Source: Syntrophotalea acetylenivorans
GTDB lineage: Bacteria; Desulfobacterota; Desulfuromonadia; Desulfuromonadales; Syntrophotaleaceae
DNA: 64,000 nucleotides
Direction of reading: 5' to 3'
Assembly (NCBI RefSeq): GCF_001887775.1
Contig: NZ_CP015519.1
Location: 2,666,001-2,730,000, forward strand
The notes beneath the pieces were generated by a model. That model ran no database searches. It saw nothing but the letters and a program-made list of their open reading frames with translations, and was not told the origin of the DNA. Of the stretch, positions 43,951 through 51,743 are shown one piece after another (the first letter of the stretch is position 1; each line of letters starts with the position of its first letter). The translations under genes were made by a program, and so were the position numbers.

Positions 43951-44017
43951 AGAATGTAGTTCAAAAGGGGAGAAAGTTGATGCATTCGCAAAAACTCATA
44001 GGATTGCTAAACATAAA

Positions 44018-44042
44018 ACCGGCTATAAAGGAGCCGGCTTCT
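44018..44042 (-). terminator. Possible terminator before the helicase gene
   Basis: Minus strand AGCCGG, 7-8-base loop, CCGGTT then TTATG. Short stem, so weak; it would end the transcript of the 27-residue gene at 44150. Confidence 0.45.
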
Positions 44043-44149
44043 ATGGTCGATTCATATAGCGGAATCTTACCACGGTCCTTGGAAAAAGGGCAAGGTGAGC
44101 AGTGCTGCCGACGGCAGTCCGGGTAGTGAAAGAGGATCTTGGATGGCGG

Positions 44150-44233
44150 TTAAAGCTGCTGAGTATAGCGTTGCAGTCTGGCTAGGATCTCTTTCCGTTC
44201 TTTGCGTCTCATCCAGTATTTGAGCCAGGCCAT
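44150..44233 (-). CDS. 27-residue basic small protein
   Basis: An open frame of 27 codons with a near-perfect ribosome site (CAGGAGG, 5 bases before the ATG). The peptide starts MAWLKYWMRRKERKEIL and is strongly basic and amphipathic, with three aromatic residues at the start. It fits a small membrane-associated or ribosome-binding peptide. No family is known to me. The region upstream (44270-44340) is AT-rich and may hold its promoter. Confidence 0.55.
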   Translation of the reverse strand: MAWLKYWMRRKERKEILARLQRYTQQL

Positions 44234-44500
44234 GTTTGCCTCCTGTCAGAGCGCTTTGCTCTACAAAAAAAAGATAGGAGTACAATAATTGGTAAAAATT
44301 AAGATTAAAGTTATGTTAACAAGTGCGCTTTGTCCAGCTAAAAATGACATTTATTTAGGGGTTGAGAGGAAATAAAGCTTTCATGTGGGTCAAAAAGCGG
44401 GGAAAGTGCGTATTAGCACAGTTGGTTTTGCGGACTTGCGAACTTGTTTCTGCAGTTTTTGCCTCTTGATTTTCTCCTGTTATTTCTGTATGTTGCCGGC

Positions 44501-44626
44501 ATGTTTAAAGCTACGGTCATTATTCTCAGTCTCGTTTGGGCTTCGTTGCTGCTGATCTCTTGGAGCGGCGCCGAAAATCCACCATCTCAAGTCAATGCTG
44601 TTGCCTTCGAGCAGCACGGCTTCTGA
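44501..44626 (+). CDS. Possible 41-residue membrane peptide, perhaps leaderless
   Basis: 41 codons with one hydrophobic helix (ATVIILSLVWASLLLISW) and a short polar tail. There is no ribosome site. However, a promoter TTGATT-17-TATGTT (44466-44494) would place the transcript start at or within two bases of the ATG, as in leaderless mRNA. The coding status is uncertain. Confidence 0.35.
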   Translation: MFKATVIILSLVWASLLLISWSGAENPPSQVNAVAFEQHGF

Positions 44627-44697
44627 GCGTTCTCTGCGACCTGTCTTGGCGTGCGGAAGGGTGTTCCTGTTTCAATTTCCTGATTTTCAGCATTCGT

Positions 44698-44823
44698 GAT
44701 GGCGTCGCAAAAAGTCCGTCCTACGGCGTTACGGTGTTTTTTCAGGACCTCGACATACCTGATATATGCCTTCGCCCCTGAAAAAACACCAAGCCTTGTA
44801 GGACAAGATTTTTGCTTAGCATC
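44698..44823. repeat. 126-bp palindromic dispersed repeat, copy 3
   Basis: A full-length copy. Outer arms GATGGCgtcGCAAAAA and the complement (GATTTTTGCTTAGCATC); inner arms GTCCTAC with GTAGGAC and GGTGTTTTTTCAGG with CCTGAAAAAACACC. It matches copy 1 at 8142 over its whole length and lies in the same sense. Confidence 0.88.
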
Positions 44824-44879
44824 CTTCGTTTTTTTACGAAGCCATTATTCTTATTTCTCCTTGAACTAGCTCCGAGCCG

Positions 44880-45797
44880 TCAGCCGTCAAAGCGGCTGCC
44901 CTGCTTCGTGCCCCGGTGTTTGAATTCGGCATCGATGGCGTTGAGGACCTGCCACTTGTTCAGAGACCAAAGGGGAGCCAGCAATCGGTCACGGGGTCCG
45001 TCGCCAGTCAAACGGTGAATAAGGGTTTGGGGTGAAAGCCGTTCCACCATATCGACTACCAGAGACACATAGTCTTCCTGCGATAAGATCTCCATTTCTC
45101 CCTGCCGATAGAGATCGCCCAGTCCTGTTCCTTCCAGTACGTGCAGCAGATGCAGTTTGATGCCGTCGACGCCCAGTCGCGCCATCTCCTCGGCGCTGGC
45201 CAAAATCTGCTCCCGATTTTCACCGGGCAGACCCAGGATAAGATGAACGCAAACGCGCAGTCCTCTTCGCTTCGCCTGGTGGTAAGTCTTAACGAAAGTG
45301 TCATAGTCGTGTCCCCGTCTCAAGCGATTCAGGGTCTGGTCATGAATGCTCTGCAGTCCCAACTCCAACCAAAAATAGCTGCGCCGGTGGTATTCGGCAA
45401 GCAGGTCAAGAACTTCGGGTGGCAAACAATCGGGCCGGGTACCGACTGCCAGGCCGACCACTCCTTCGACGCCCAGAGCTTCATCGTAGAGACTGCGTAA
45501 CCGGTCGACGGGGGCAAAGGTGTTGGAAAAGGGTTGAAAGTAAGCCAGAAAGTGCTCAGCTTTATATTTGCGGACCATGACTTCTTTGCCCGCCTGGATT
45601 TGTTCGGCCACCGAAAGGGCTGGTTCGATCCCTGCCGATCCGGAACCGGAGGGATCGCAGAACAGGCAACCGGGCTGGTCGCGGGTAGCGCCGCGATTGG
45701 GGCAGGAAAAACCCGCATCGACCGAGATTTTATGCACGCGCCCGCCGAAGCATTGTTTCAGGTGGCTGGAAAAGAGATTGTAGGGTTTGTTATTCAT
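44880..45797 (-). CDS. YhcC-like radical SAM protein (TIGR01212 family)
   Basis: A 305-residue radical SAM protein. It starts NKPYNLFSSHLKQCFGGRVHKISVDAGFSCPNRG. The cluster cysteines are in SCPNRGATRDQPGCLFC (near residues 31-47), and later family segments are YFQPFSNTFAP and VGTRPDCLPPEVLDLL. The reaction of YhcC-type proteins is not established. Its stop lies just past the 126-bp repeat. Confidence 0.9.
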   Translation of the reverse strand: MNNKPYNLFSSHLKQCFGGRVHKISVDAGFSCPNRGATRDQPGCLFCDPSGSGSAGIEPALSVAEQIQAGKEVMVRKYKAEHFLAYFQPFSNTFAPVDRLRSLYDEALGVEGVVGLAVGTRPDCLPPEVLDLLAEYHRRSYFWLELGLQSIHDQTLNRLRRGHDYDTFVKTYHQAKRRGLRVCVHLILGLPGENREQILASAEEMARLGVDGIKLHLLHVLEGTGLGDLYRQGEMEILSQEDYVSLVVDMVERLSPQTLIHRLTGDGPRDRLLAPLWSLNKWQVLNAIDAEFKHRGTKQGSRFDG

Positions 45798-46026
45798 GGG
45801 ATGGATTCTGCCACGGACCAGTCGTTGCGGGCAAGGCGGAAAGGTTAAAATTTTGATGGCAAAAAAATAAGGCCCGGCGGCTTGTTACAGGATCCTGAAG
45901 GGGTTGGCTTGCCTTCTGCGAACTCTTCTTGTTGACAGCAGTAAAAATAATTCGCAACATGCGTTGCAGTGACGCAGCAATGTCCCGTGAAGCTTTCGAA
46001 TAAAACATTCTGAGGTAGGTTGATAG

Positions 46027-46905
46027 ATGAAAAAAAAGCGCACCTTTAAAAATATCTTTGAAAACGCCCTGTTTTTGCCCCTCTACGTCCTTGTCCGGCA
46101 TCTGCCCCGCAAGGCCGCCCTCTGGCTTGGTGCAGGGTTCGGCCGGCTACTGGGCCGGTTCATGTCCAGCAAACGTCGAATCGCCACCAACAATATGGCC
46201 AAGGCCTTTCCCGAATTGAGCGAGGCCGAACTTCGGCAGCGGATTAACGCCATGTTCGTTCACATCGGCAAAAGCGTCATGGAGATGCTGCGTCTCGACC
46301 TTTTTCGCAAAACGGATCTTGGAGATATCTTTCATGTCAAGGGGCTGGAGAATCTTCAGCAGGCTTATGACTGCAATCGCGGCGTGATTGTGTTGAGCGG
46401 CCACGTCGGCTTCTGGGAAGTCGGTACCTTTTTATTCCCCATGCTCGGTTTTCCCTTCGATTTTGTGGGCAAGAGGATGAAAAACCCCCTGGCTGACCGA
46501 TTTATTACCCGGCTGCGGGAGTCGGCTGGCGGGCGTTGTATCGACAGCAAGAGCGGAGCGCGAAAAGTCCTCAAATCTCTGAATGAGAAAAGGGGGGTGG
46601 CCGTATTAATCGATCAGCACCGCAGCTCCAGAGAAGGGGTGGCGGTACCGTTCTTCAATCGCCCGGCCATGACCACCCCAATTATCAGCCGTCTGGCGAT
46701 GAAGTACCAGATTCCGGTGGTACCGGTTTTTTCCTATCGTACCGCCGATGATAATTACGATGTCGAAATCCAGCCGATGTTCTTTCTACAAGATGAGCCT
46801 GAATCTTCAGTAGAAGAGAATACTGCTCTGCTGACCTCGATTATCGAAGAGGCCATACGTAAAGATGAGACGCAGTGGCTCTGGCTTCATCGGCGCTGGC
46901 GCTGA
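46027..46905 (+). CDS. LpxL/HtrB-type lipid A acyltransferase
   Basis: A 292-residue inner-membrane acyltransferase. The catalytic HxxxxE motif is in LSGHVGFWEVG (near residue 125), followed by FVGKRMKNPLADRFI, the DQHRSSREGVAVPFF block and a C-terminal WLWLHRRWR typical of late acyltransferases. It adds a secondary fatty acid to Kdo2-lipid IVA (or a related acceptor) and indicates a lipopolysaccharide outer membrane. Its terminator is shared with the tRNA gene. Confidence 0.9.
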   Translation: MKKKRTFKNIFENALFLPLYVLVRHLPRKAALWLGAGFGRLLGRFMSSKRRIATNNMAKAFPELSEAELRQRINAMFVHIGKSVMEMLRLDLFRKTDLGDIFHVKGLENLQQAYDCNRGVIVLSGHVGFWEVGTFLFPMLGFPFDFVGKRMKNPLADRFITRLRESAGGRCIDSKSGARKVLKSLNEKRGVAVLIDQHRSSREGVAVPFFNRPAMTTPIISRLAMKYQIPVVPVFSYRTADDNYDVEIQPMFFLQDEPESSVEENTALLTSIIEEAIRKDETQWLWLHRRWR

Positions 46906-46971
46906 ATCTCGCTTCGATACTTTTTCGAGGAAGCTCAGCCAGGCGATAAGATGTTGACACCGTGATAACAC

Positions 46972-47004
46972 AAAAAGGCCTCACGATTTCTCGTGAGGCC
47001 TTTT
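46972..47004. terminator. Bidirectional terminator between lpxL and tRNA-Asn
   Basis: AAAAGGCCTCACGA, loop TTTC, TCGTGAGGCCTTTT: a 14-bp perfect stem with A and T ends on both strands. Confidence 0.93.
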
Positions 47005-47008
47005 AATA

Positions 47009-47084
47009 TGGCTCCCTCTGCTGGGCTCGAACCAGCGACAATCTGATTAACAGTCAGATGCTCTACCAACTGAGCTAAGAGGGA
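47009..47084 (-). tRNA. tRNA-Asn (anticodon GTT)
   Basis: A full 76-base cloverleaf on the minus strand. The acceptor stem TCCCTCT pairs with AGAGGGA, the D arm reads AGCTCAGTTGGTAGAGC, the anticodon arm holds CTGTTAA with GTT, the T arm has GGTTCGAGCC, and the discriminator G is followed by an encoded CCA. Confidence 0.97.
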
Positions 47085-47177
47085 ATGATCGGTGCTTTTA
47101 TATAGGATTTCATTGTTCTTGCTGGCATTTCCTGCCTTCGGGCTGAACCTCAGGGTTCCCGCCGGAAGTGAATTGAG

Positions 47178-47206
47178 TTTATACACTCTGGTAAGAAAGA
47201 TGTCAA
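47178..47206 (-). promoter_or_regulatory. Sigma70-type promoter of tRNA-Asn
   Basis: Minus strand -35 TTGACA (47206-47201), 17-base spacer, -10 TATAAA (47183-47178). It gives a leader of about 85 bases before the tRNA. Confidence 0.75.
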
Positions 47207-47308
47207 GCAGGAAAATGAGCAAAAAAAGCCCGCCGGTTTTTCTCTGCCAACGGTTCAGGGTAGGCTTCATTTGTTGTTCAGCGGCGGTCTGCAGGGCACC
47301 TTCATCGA

Positions 47309-47337
47309 TTGCATCCTGAAAGGCAAATTGCTATAAT
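47309..47337 (+). promoter_or_regulatory. Sigma70-type promoter of sucAB
   Basis: -35 TTGCAT (47309-47314), 17-base spacer, perfect -10 TATAAT (47332-47337), about 80 bases before sucA. With the tRNA promoter it accounts for the 336-base gap between tRNA-Asn and sucA. Confidence 0.78.
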
Positions 47338-47420
47338 TCTCTGGCCTTAACTGACCAACCGCCGCGGTCCTTCTGCCGCATCGATGTTTTTGCACCCGCA
47401 AGACGAACTATCGGCAGCCC

Positions 47421-49262
47421 ATGTCCCTGGAACATAACATCAGTCCCCAATGGCTGGAAGCTCAATACCGGCTTTGGCAGCAGTCTCCTGAGCGCCTGTC
47501 CCCCGAATGGCAAAGCTTTTTCGAGGGGTTCGATCTGGCTCGACAGGCCGGGCTTCCGGCCATAAAGGAGGAATGCCACAGTTGTCCGATGGCCCTCAAA
47601 CAGTCGGCGGTCGATGCCTTGGTCTATCGTTATCGGGATATTGGCCATCTGTTGGCCTGCACCGACCCCTTATCACCCTGTAAAACTGAACATCCCCTCC
47701 TGGCCCTGGAGACTTTCGATCTGGATGAAGCCGATCTCGATGAGGTTTTCTATGCGCGCCATCTGCCTGAAGGGCATGCTGATCTGCGTGAAATCATTCA
47801 TCACTTGCGTGTAACCTATTGCCGGGCCATCGGTGTCGAGTTCATGCATATCCAGAACCCTATCGAGCGGAACTGGCTTCTGGAACGTATGGAAAAGGTG
47901 CATAACCAGCCGGCCTTCTCTCGCCGGGAGAAACTGACGATTCTGCGCAAACTACAGGAGGCGACCCTCTTCGAGACCTTTTTGCACCGCCAGTTTCTCG
48001 GTCAGAAACGGTTTTCCCTGGAGGGGGGCGAGGTGATCATCCCTCTGTTGGACCGCATGGTGCACAAGGCGACCTCCTTGCAGATTCAGGATCTGGTTCT
48101 CGGTATGGCTCACCGTGGTCGCCTCAATGTGCTGGCCAATATTTTCAGCAAGCCGCTGGAAAATATTTTTGCCGAGTTCGAAGACAATATCGAGTTTCAC
48201 TTTGTCGGCGAGGGGGACGTCAAATACCATCAGGGGTTTTCTACCGATCTAGAGCTCGACGAAGGGCCTCTGCATCTGACCCTGGCCTCCAATCCGAGTC
48301 ACCTTGAAGCGGTCGATACGGTGGTCGAGGGCAAGGCGCGCGCCCGTCAGGACGAACTGGGTGCTCAGGGTGAACAGCGCGTGCTTCCGGTGCTGATTCA
48401 CGGAGATGCCGCTTTTGCCGGCCAGGGCATGGTGGCCGAAACCCTCAACTTGTCCCAGTTGGCCGGCTATCGCACCGGCGGTACCCTGCATATTGTGCTC
48501 AACAATCAGATCGGTTTCACCACGGTACCGAAGGATGCCCGTTCGACCACCTATGCCACGGATGTGGCCAAGATGCTGATGGTACCGATCTTTCACGTGC
48601 ATGGCGAAAACCCGGAAGCGGCGGCCTATGCCGTCGATCTGGCTCTCGACTATCGGCAACGCTTCGGGCGCGACGTGGTGCTGGAGGTTATCTGCTATCG
48701 CCGCCAGGGCCACAACGAAGGGGACGAGCCTTATTTCACCCAGCCATTGATGTACGATAAAATCAAGCAGCGGCCGACAATGAGTGACCTCTATGCCCGT
48801 CAATTGTTGGATGAGGGCATTTCCCCGCAGGAGATTGACCACCAGGCGGAGTCTATTCAGAAGCGATTGGAGCAGGCCGCTGCACGAAAACATCAACAGT
48901 TGGATGTTGGCTATGGCGGTAAATGGCAAGAGATCACTCGCGAGTTTGCTCCGGTGACTCTGGAGACCGGCGTCGATGAGGCCACTCTGGTGGCCCTCGC
49001 GGAAAAACTTGCTGCCTTCCCGGCCGGTTTTTCTCCCCATCTGCGGATTGCCAAACTTCTTGACCGGCGTCTGGCTGCCGTCAAAGAAGGGAGCGGTATC
49101 GACTGGGCTAACGCTGAAGCCTTGGCCTTTGCCTCTTTGCTCGCCGAAGGCCACACCGTGCGTTTATCCGGACAGGACAGCCGGCGCGGTACCTTCAGCC
49201 AACGTCATGCCACCCAGTTCGATGTCACCAGCGGTGAGGAATACACCCCCTGGATACGGTGA
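47421..49262 (+). CDS. sucA: 2-oxoglutarate dehydrogenase E1, N-terminal two thirds (frameshifted)
   Basis: 613 codons covering the N-terminal and ThDP-binding parts of the E1 subunit, which decarboxylates 2-oxoglutarate. GMAHRGRLNVLANI, ASNPSHLEAVD, IHGDAAFAGQGMVAETLNLS and RQGHNEGDEP are all present. The reading ends at EEYTPWIR and a stop. The expected continuation EYTPLDTVTKDASFYAYDS is in the next frame. One extra C in the C-run at 49246-49250 would join both parts into about 909 residues, the normal E1 length. Real mutation, programmed shift and sequencing error cannot be told apart here. Confidence 0.92.
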   Translation: MSLEHNISPQWLEAQYRLWQQSPERLSPEWQSFFEGFDLARQAGLPAIKEECHSCPMALKQSAVDALVYRYRDIGHLLACTDPLSPCKTEHPLLALETFDLDEADLDEVFYARHLPEGHADLREIIHHLRVTYCRAIGVEFMHIQNPIERNWLLERMEKVHNQPAFSRREKLTILRKLQEATLFETFLHRQFLGQKRFSLEGGEVIIPLLDRMVHKATSLQIQDLVLGMAHRGRLNVLANIFSKPLENIFAEFEDNIEFHFVGEGDVKYHQGFSTDLELDEGPLHLTLASNPSHLEAVDTVVEGKARARQDELGAQGEQRVLPVLIHGDAAFAGQGMVAETLNLSQLAGYRTGGTLHIVLNNQIGFTTVPKDARSTTYATDVAKMLMVPIFHVHGENPEAAAYAVDLALDYRQRFGRDVVLEVICYRRQGHNEGDEPYFTQPLMYDKIKQRPTMSDLYARQLLDEGISPQEIDHQAESIQKRLEQAAARKHQQLDVGYGGKWQEITREFAPVTLETGVDEATLVALAEKLAAFPAGFSPHLRIAKLLDRRLAAVKEGSGIDWANAEALAFASLLAEGHTVRLSGQDSRRGTFSQRHATQFDVTSGEEYTPWIR

Positions 49263-50146
49263 CCAAAGATGCCAGCTTCTATGCCTATGATAGCGCTCTT
49301 TCCGAGCCGTCGATCCTTGGCTTTGAATATGGTTATTCGCTGGAAACTCCCTATGGTTTAACTCTCTGGGAGGCCCAGTTTGGTGATTTTGCTAATGGTG
49401 CCCAGGTCATTATCGATCAGTTCATTGCCGGCAGCGAGCGCAAGTGGAACCGGGTCAGCGGCCTGGTGCTGTTGCTGCCGCACGGCTACGAAGGGCAGGG
49501 GCCCGAACATTCCAGTGCCCGTATGGAGCGCTTTTTACAGCTTTGCGCTGCCGACAACCTGCAAGTGGTTTATCCCTCTACACCGGCCCAGTTTTTTCAC
49601 CTGCTGCGCCGCCAGGTCAAACAGCCCTTTCGACGTCCGTTGATTGTCTTTACTCCCAAGAGTATGTTGCGCCATCCGGTTTGCCGCTCCCATCGGAACG
49701 AACTGGCCAGCGGTCGCTTTCAGGAGATCCTGCCGGATGGGGCCGCCTCGGAACAGGTGAGAACCCTGCTGGTTTGCACAGGGAAGATCTATAATGACCT
49801 GCTGGAACATAAGGAGCGGGAGGGGCGGACAGATGTGGCGCTGTTGCGTATCGAGCAACTCTACCCCTTGCGGGATGAGATACTAGAAGAATCCTTATCA
49901 TTCTACCCAAAGGCCAATCGTTTGGTCTGGGTCCAGGAAGAACCGCGCAATATGGGGGCTTGGCAGTTCATTGCGCCGCAGTTGGCTCGTGTTAGCGGTT
50001 TGACGCCGGTTTATGTAGGCCGCCTGGCGATGGCTGCACCGGCCGGTGGTTCTCATCGTTGGTTCAAAAGCGAACAGGAACAGATCGTTAGCAGAGCCTT
50101 TGCGGGCAAAGGTGATGAATCGCACGGAACATTAGCGAAGGAATAG
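49259..50146 (+). CDS. sucA: 2-oxoglutarate dehydrogenase E1, C-terminal third (frameshifted)
   Basis: About 295 codons in the frame reached after the C-run of sucA. It contains the transketolase-like second half: GFEYGYSLETPYGLTLWEAQFGDF, LLLPHGYEGQGPEHSSARMERF, VYPSTPAQFFHLLRRQ, RIEQLYPL and VWVQEEPRNMGAW. Its first start-like codon overlaps the end of the first part by 4 bases and lacks a ribosome site, so independent translation is unlikely. There is no other decay in this part. Confidence 0.9.
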   Translation: MTKDASFYAYDSALSEPSILGFEYGYSLETPYGLTLWEAQFGDFANGAQVIIDQFIAGSERKWNRVSGLVLLLPHGYEGQGPEHSSARMERFLQLCAADNLQVVYPSTPAQFFHLLRRQVKQPFRRPLIVFTPKSMLRHPVCRSHRNELASGRFQEILPDGAASEQVRTLLVCTGKIYNDLLEHKEREGRTDVALLRIEQLYPLRDEILEESLSFYPKANRLVWVQEEPRNMGAWQFIAPQLARVSGLTPVYVGRLAMAAPAGGSHRWFKSEQEQIVSRAFAGKGDESHGTLAKE

Positions 50147-50148
50147 CT

Positions 50149-51282
50149 ATGGAATTGAAAGTCCCGGAAATCGGCGAATCGATCTTTGAAGCACTGTTGG
50201 TCAAATGGCACCAAAACGATGGTGCCAGTATCAGTAAGGACGATCTGCTGTGTGAGCTGGAAACGGACAAGATCACCCTGGAACTGCACGCCGAAACGAA
50301 TGGCGTGTTGTCAGTCAGTGTTCCGGAAGGAACGATGGTTAAAGTTGGCGAGGTGATTGCCGTCCTCAAGGAAAGCGAAGAGTCGGTTATCCCGGAAGCA
50401 CAGCCGGTCTCAGAAGCTCCTGCTGCTGAATCCGTTGCCCAGCAGTCAACGGCTGCACCGGTGACTGTTGCGCCGAAAGAGGTTCTTGCAGCGGAGCCGG
50501 CGGTGGGTGAGACAACGGCGACGAAGCCGCTGCCACCAATAGCGCCCCCAGTCCCCGAACAGGCGCCGTCTTCGGATCAGGACGACCGTATTACCCGTCA
50601 GCCCCTGACTCCCATTCGCCGTCGTATCGCAGAAAGGCTGGTCGCTGCCCGCCAGCAGACCGCCATGCTGACCACCTTCAACGAAGTCGACCTGAGCCGA
50701 ATGCAAGCTCTGCGGGCCAAGCATCAGGAGACCTTTCGCCAGCGGCATGGCGTTAAGCTGGGATTGATGTCCTTTTTTGTTAAGGCGGTGGTTGAAGCTC
50801 TTCGGGAATACCCCCTGGTCAACGCCCGCCTCGAAGAGGATGCGATTGTCCAGCAGCATTTTTACGATATCGGTATCGCCATCAGTGCCGAAAAGGGTTT
50901 GGTGGTGCCGGTATTGCGGGATGCTGACCGTCTGCATTTCGCTGAAATCGAGCAGGCTATCATCGATTATGCTGAGAAGATTCAGAGCAATCGCCTGGGC
51001 GTCGCCGATCTCAAGGGCGGCACTTTTACCATTACCAACGGCGGGGTCTTCGGTTCTCTGCTCAGCACCCCGTTGCTCAATCCTCCCCAGTGCGCGGTAC
51101 TTGGCATGCACACCATTCAGCAACGGCCAGTAGTGCGGGATGACGAGATCGTGATTCGGCCGATGATGTACCTGGCTTTAAGTTACGATCATCGGCTACT
51201 CGATGGGCGGGAAGCGGTCGGCTTTTTGAAGCGGGTTTGTGCTTATGTTGAGGAGCCGGAGGAGATGTTATTGGAGTTTTAA
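50149..51282 (+). CDS. sucB: Dihydrolipoyl succinyltransferase E2 lacking a recognisable subunit-binding domain
   Basis: A 377-residue E2. The lipoyl domain (1-78) has its lysine at residue 41 in ELETDKITLE. A Pro/Ala/Glu linker runs over residues 80-145, and the catalytic domain starts at TPIRRRIAERLVAARQQTAML and ends with the active-site SYDHRLLDGREA (His348). The usual 35-residue peripheral-subunit-binding domain between lipoyl and catalytic parts is not seen. It lies 2 bases after sucA. The E3 gene lpd is not in the window. Confidence 0.9.
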   Translation: MELKVPEIGESIFEALLVKWHQNDGASISKDDLLCELETDKITLELHAETNGVLSVSVPEGTMVKVGEVIAVLKESEESVIPEAQPVSEAPAAESVAQQSTAAPVTVAPKEVLAAEPAVGETTATKPLPPIAPPVPEQAPSSDQDDRITRQPLTPIRRRIAERLVAARQQTAMLTTFNEVDLSRMQALRAKHQETFRQRHGVKLGLMSFFVKAVVEALREYPLVNARLEEDAIVQQHFYDIGIAISAEKGLVVPVLRDADRLHFAEIEQAIIDYAEKIQSNRLGVADLKGGTFTITNGGVFGSLLSTPLLNPPQCAVLGMHTIQQRPVVRDDEIVIRPMMYLALSYDHRLLDGREAVGFLKRVCAYVEEPEEMLLEF

Positions 51283-51425
51283 TGGTATGTTTCCGGTAGG
51301 TTGAAGAAAGATCTACATCGCTGGGTTGCGTCCGCGGCAGGGGAGGGAGGGGTGTCAGGTTTTACGTATTACGCTTTAAGCCTCACGATTTACGGTTTCA
51401 CCCTCTGAGAGTGCCGCCAAACGCA

Positions 51426-51713
51426 GGGATTTTAATCCGGAACAGAAAGACGTCTGAGCGTAGCGAATCTCGTCTTTCCCGGATTATAATCCCGAAGAGA
51501 GGGAACCCGCCGCAGGCGGGCCAACGGGGGGCGACCTTCTTTTGGTTACTTTTCTTGGTCGTCAAGAAAAGTAACTCGCCTGGCCGGGCGAAACCGGCCG
51601 ACTTTAAAGGTGGCGTGGATCAGCTTTCCAGCGTTATTGGAGAAAAAATCAAGGTCGCGGGGTTGCGCCCCCGCCCGACGCCTTACTCTTTTTCTGCGCG
51701 GCAAAAGAGTAAG
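51426..51713. repeat. Array of five hairpins in the sucB-IS gap
   Basis: In order: a 68-base hairpin (51426-51493) with arms GGGATTtTAATCCGG and GAAAGACG; CCCGCC-GCA-GGCGGG (51506-51520); GTTACTTTTCTTG-GTCGT-CAAGAAAAGTAAC (51545-51575); GGCCGG-GCGAAA-CCGGCC (51582-51599); and CTTACTCTTTT with AAAAGAGTAAG (51682-51713). No gene is credible here. It looks like a composite of palindromic intergenic repeats. Confidence 0.75.
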
Positions 51714-51743
51714 CAGAAAAACGCGCCCCGGTACGGTTCATAA

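Noticed and set aside
49259-50146. Second half of sucA as an independent gene
   Set aside because: No ribosome site and no known stand-alone protein of this kind; better explained as the C-terminal part of a frameshifted sucA.
51411-51743. 110-codon reading through the hairpin array before the IS
   Set aside because: Its codons are simply the palindromic repeats (RNRKTSERSESRL, LLFLVVKKSN); no ribosome site.
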